DNA from: Serratia ficaria | Lineage (GTDB): Bacteria > Pseudomonadota > Gammaproteobacteria > Enterobacterales > Enterobacteriaceae | Direction of reading: 5' to 3' | NCBI RefSeq assembly: GCF_900187015.1 | Contig: NZ_LT906479.1 | Span: 2,604,001-2,668,000, forward strand | DNA: 64,000 nt | Shown: one piece after another, positions 61,554 through 64,000 of the stretch | Layout of the letters: every line of letters starts with the position of its first letter | Numbering within the stretch: the first letter of the stretch is position 1 | Notes under the pieces: generated by a model | What the model was told of the DNA's origin: nothing | What the model saw: the letters and a program-made list of their open reading frames with translations, nothing else | The model's database searches: none | Position numbers and translations under genes: made by a program

Positions 61554-61709
61554 GACAATAATTATCCGTTTTCAAAAGTGTGGAATTCCCTTCCATTCGA
61601 TATACATCATGGTAGAGCTAACCGCTGAATCCGTTTTTTCACTGCAACTGCTTTAGATATCTTGAAGTTCGGTTGTAACTCAAATCGTATTCATTCATCA
61701 ACCCATATT

Positions 61710-61741
61710 AACAGGCGGGCCAGTCCATCGGCCCGCCTGTT
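61710..61741. terminator. Terminator of the efflux operon
   Basis: Hairpin AACAGGCGGGCC / GGCCCGCCTGTT with an 8-base loop, directly past the outer-membrane-factor stop; TTTTC follows on the plus strand. Confidence 0.75.
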
Positions 61742-61746
61742 TTCGG

Positions 61747-63201
61747 TTAACGGCTAAGGCTGGCCTGGGTGGCCGCCACGCCATCGCCCTGCCGTTCGGC
61801 GGCGATCCCGCCGCCCAACACCTTGTAAAGGGTGATCTGGTTGTCATAGGCGGTTTGCTGCGCGGCAATCAGCGACTGTTGCGCGGTATACAGCGTGCGC
61901 TGGGCGTCCAGCATGGTCAGGTAGCTGTCCACGCCGTGCCGATAGCGCAGCTCGGCCAGCCGATAATACTCCCGCGACGCCGCTACATAGCCGCTTTGCG
62001 CCGCCAGCTGTTCCTGAATGGTGCCCTTGCGCGCCAGCGCATCGGCGGTTTCCTGAAACGCCGTCTGCACCGCCTTTTCATAGGTGGCGACGTACAGATC
62101 CTTCTGCGCCTTGGTGTAGTTCAGCTGCGAGGTGTTGTACCCGCCGCTGAAGATCGGCAGGCTGATGCTCGGCGCAAACGACCAGACGCCGGCGCCGTGG
62201 CTGAACAGCGAAGACAGCTCGCTGCTGCCCACGCCGCCGCTGGCGGTCAGGCTGATGGTCGGGAAGAAGGCCGCGCGGGCCGAGCCGATATTGGCGTTGG
62301 CCGATTTCAGGTTATGTTCGGCCTCCAGCACGTCCGGCCGGTTAAGCAGCACGGCGGACGACAGCTGCGTCGGCAGATCCGTCATGATGCCCGACAGCGA
62401 TTCGATCCCCGCGGGCAGCAGATTCTCCGGCACGCTTTGCCCCACCACCAGATCCAGCGCGTTTTTCGCCTGCGCGGCGCTGGTGGTGTAGCTGGCGACG
62501 TCCGAACGCGCCTGTTGGTAAACGGTATCCGCAGAGGCCACGTCGACCATCGACAAAATGCCGTTTTGCTGATTTTTGCGCGTTACCTCCAGCGACCGCT
62601 TGGCGCTGTCCATCGTCTGTCGGGCGGCCGCCAGATTGCTGCGTTCCGCCGCCACCGCCACCCAGTCGGTGACGATATCGGCGATCAGCGTCAGGCGGGT
62701 GCTTTTCGCCGCCTCGGAATCCGCCAAATAGGTTTCAAACGCCGCGCGCGACAGGCTGCCGTTCTTGCCGAACAGATCCAGCTCAAAGGCGCTGGTGCCG
62801 GCCGTGGCCTCATAGCTTTGGCTGATGGCGGTGGCGTTGCCGCTGCCGGTCAGCGCCCGCCCGCGGCTGCCGTCTGCGCCGGCGTTAATGGTCGGGAACA
62901 GCGCCGAACGCTGCTCGCCGTACAGCGCCCGCGCCGATTCGATGTTAGCGATCGCTTCCCGCAGATCGCGGCTGCTGTTCAGCCCCATCGCCACCACCTG
63001 CCGCAGTTGCGGATGCCGCACGTAATCGCGCCAGGCGACGTCCGGGTAGCTTAGCGACAGTTTGCCGTCCGGCGCGGCGTAAGCGGCGCCCTGCGGCAGC
63101 GCGGCCGGCACCGGCGCCGTCGGGCGCTGGTAGTCGGGATCCAGTGAAATGCAGCCCGCCAGCAACAGCGGGAGGGTCAGACTGATTAAACGTTGCAGCA
63201 C
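61747..63201 (-). CDS. RND efflux outer-membrane lipoprotein (OprM/NodT family)
   Basis: A 484-residue outer-membrane factor starting with a GTG at 63201 (AGGAG site 8 bases upstream). A lipoprotein signal has lipobox LAGC at Cys17 (LISLTLPLLLAGC). Body landmarks are the repeated TolC-fold segments, for example LRQVVAMGLNSSRDLREAIANIESARALY and LLNRPDVLEAEHNLKSANANIGSARAAFFPTISL. It forms the outer-membrane channel for the RND pump whose permease gene ends one base upstream. Confidence 0.92.
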   Translation of the reverse strand: MLQRLISLTLPLLLAGCISLDPDYQRPTAPVPAALPQGAAYAAPDGKLSLSYPDVAWRDYVRHPQLRQVVAMGLNSSRDLREAIANIESARALYGEQRSALFPTINAGADGSRGRALTGSGNATAISQSYEATAGTSAFELDLFGKNGSLSRAAFETYLADSEAAKSTRLTLIADIVTDWVAVAAERSNLAAARQTMDSAKRSLEVTRKNQQNGILSMVDVASADTVYQQARSDVASYTTSAAQAKNALDLVVGQSVPENLLPAGIESLSGIMTDLPTQLSSAVLLNRPDVLEAEHNLKSANANIGSARAAFFPTISLTASGGVGSSELSSLFSHGAGVWSFAPSISLPIFSGGYNTSQLNYTKAQKDLYVATYEKAVQTAFQETADALARKGTIQEQLAAQSGYVAASREYYRLAELRYRHGVDSYLTMLDAQRTLYTAQQSLIAAQQTAYDNQITLYKVLGGGIAAERQGDGVAATQASLSR

Positions 63202-63202
63202 A

Positions 63203-64000
63203 TTATTCTCCTGCCTGCGGTTGGGAGCTTGCGGGCTGTTTGGCGGCGGGCTTGCGGGTAAACATGCGGCGCACCAGCACATAGAACAGCGGCACAAAGA
63301 AGATAGCCAACGCGGTGGCGGTTATCGTGCCGCCGATGATGCCGGTGCCGATGGCGATGCGGCTGTTGGCGCCGGCGCCGCTGGAGACCGCCAGCGGCAA
63401 CACCCCGGCGGTAAACGCCAGCGAGGTCATCAGGATCGGCCGCAGACGCATGCGCGAAGCGTGGATCGCCGCGGCGATCGGCGTTTCACCGCGCTGATGC
63501 ATCTCTTCGGCAAACTCGACGATCAGAATGGCGTTCTTCGCCGACAATCCGATGATGGTCAGCAGCGCCACCTGGAAGTAGATGTCGTTTTCCAGGCCGC
63601 GCAGGGTGATCGCCAGCAGCGATCCCACCACGCCCATCGGCACCACCAACATCACCGCGAACGGGATCGACCAGCTCTCATACAACGCCGCCAGGCACAG
63701 GAACACCACGATCAGCGAGATGGCGTACAGCGAAGCCGCCTGGCCGCTGGTCAACCGTTCCTGATAGGAAAGCCCGCTCCAGGAATAGCTGCTGTTGGCC
63801 GAAAACTTGGCCGCCAGCTTTTCGATCTCGGTCATCGCGGTGCCGGAGCTGGTGCCCGGCGCACCCTGGCCGGTGATCTCGAAGGACGACAGCCCGTTAT
63901 AGCGCGACAGATTTTCCGGCCCGTAGATCCAGTGCGAGGAGGCAAAGGCCGAGAACGGCGTCATGCTGCTGGCGCCGGACGCGTTGGTGCCGCGCACGAA
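63203..64000 (-). CDS. RND multidrug efflux permease (HAE1 family), C-terminal part (cut by window edge)
   Basis: The frame enters from the right edge and contains about 265 C-terminal residues. Landmarks are the periplasmic part ([13 protein letters not shown]), helices [31 protein letters not shown], the conserved [14 protein letters not shown], and [19 protein letters not shown]. These match the MexD/AdeB/AcrB-like HAE1 permeases. The usual periplasmic adaptor gene should lie outside the window. It ends one base before the outer-membrane-factor start. Confidence 0.93.
   Translation of the reverse strand, partial: FVRGTNASGASSMTPFSAFASSHWIYGPENLSRYNGLSSFEITGQGAPGTSSGTAMTEIEKLAAKFSANSSYSWSGLSYQERLTSGQAASLYAISLIVVFLCLAALYESWSIPFAVMLVVPMGVVGSLLAITLRGLENDIYFQVALLTIIGLSAKNAILIVEFAEEMHQRGETPIAAAIHASRMRLRPILMTSLAFTAGVLPLAVSSGAGANSRIAIGTGIIGGTITATALAIFFVPLFYVLVRRMFTRKPAAKQPASSQPQAGE

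Noticed and set aside
61663..61679. Tus-binding Ter-like sequence (core GTTGTAACT)
   Set aside because: Only the 9-base core agrees; the flanking positions do not fit the Ter consensus, so I do not call a fork trap.

Overview
This window looks like the replication-terminus region of an enterobacterial chromosome, most likely Serratia (S. marcescens group). The reasons are the GC-rich coding sequence, a complete pqqABCDEF operon next to a membrane glucose dehydrogenase, a dat-ddc (diaminobutyrate/1,3-diaminopropane) pair, the end of a rhamnose operon, and a dif site identical to that of E. coli. Species assignment is inference. I saw no rRNA, tRNA, CRISPR array or insertion sequence.

Left part (1-8.5 kb): the 3' end of rhaA, then rhaD and rhaM. 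Next comes a sigma-54 activator divergent from a small sugar-catabolic operon (Gfo/Idh/MocA dehydrogenase, TIM-barrel isomerase, sugar-binding protein) that has a readable -24/-12 promoter and an upstream inverted repeat. An orphan amino-acid-binding protein follows. A degraded polymorphic-toxin (CDI/hemagglutinin type) 3' end then precedes an apparently intact immunity gene.

8.5-19 kb is a PQQ block: gcd, pqqF, E, D, C, B, A, an M19 dipeptidase, an unannotated 45-codon peptide gene and a LysR gene, all on the minus strand. 19-25.3 kb: ddc, dat, a cupin protein, a PepSY membrane protein and a His/Met-rich DUF2946 protein. 25.3-34.7 kb is a run of small regulator-plus-target units: TetR beside an MmcQ/YjbR remnant, a DUF4432 protein, GlxA-type AraC plus an MBL hydrolase, LysR plus paired DMT proteins, and LysR plus isochorismatase and quinone oxidoreductase.

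34.7-40 kb is the terminus core: dif at 35813-35840 and exact matS (MatP) sites at 34678, 36519 and 39866. KOPS (FtsK-orienting) octamers lie on the plus strand left of dif (four seen) and on the minus strand right of it (three seen). A lone XerD-arm half-site at 36504 suggests an old dif-targeted insertion carrying the Nudix gene.

38-49 kb: a DUF2231 protein with a PQQ-type sorbosone dehydrogenase, LysR/aldehyde dehydrogenase, DUF2946 plus a copper-type TonB receptor, a dienelactone hydrolase and a heme/hemoglobin-type TonB receptor. 49-64 kb: two flavodoxin-fold oxidoreductases with their regulators, a MarR-GNAT fusion, a YheO/DauR-like regulator with a CycA-like permease, gdhA, an acyl-CoA ligase, a PfpI protein, a likely secreted amidase effector with its immunity protein, DUF1493, and the end of an RND efflux operon. 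Frames, motifs and repeats were read directly from the sequence; functions rest on family recognition without database searches.
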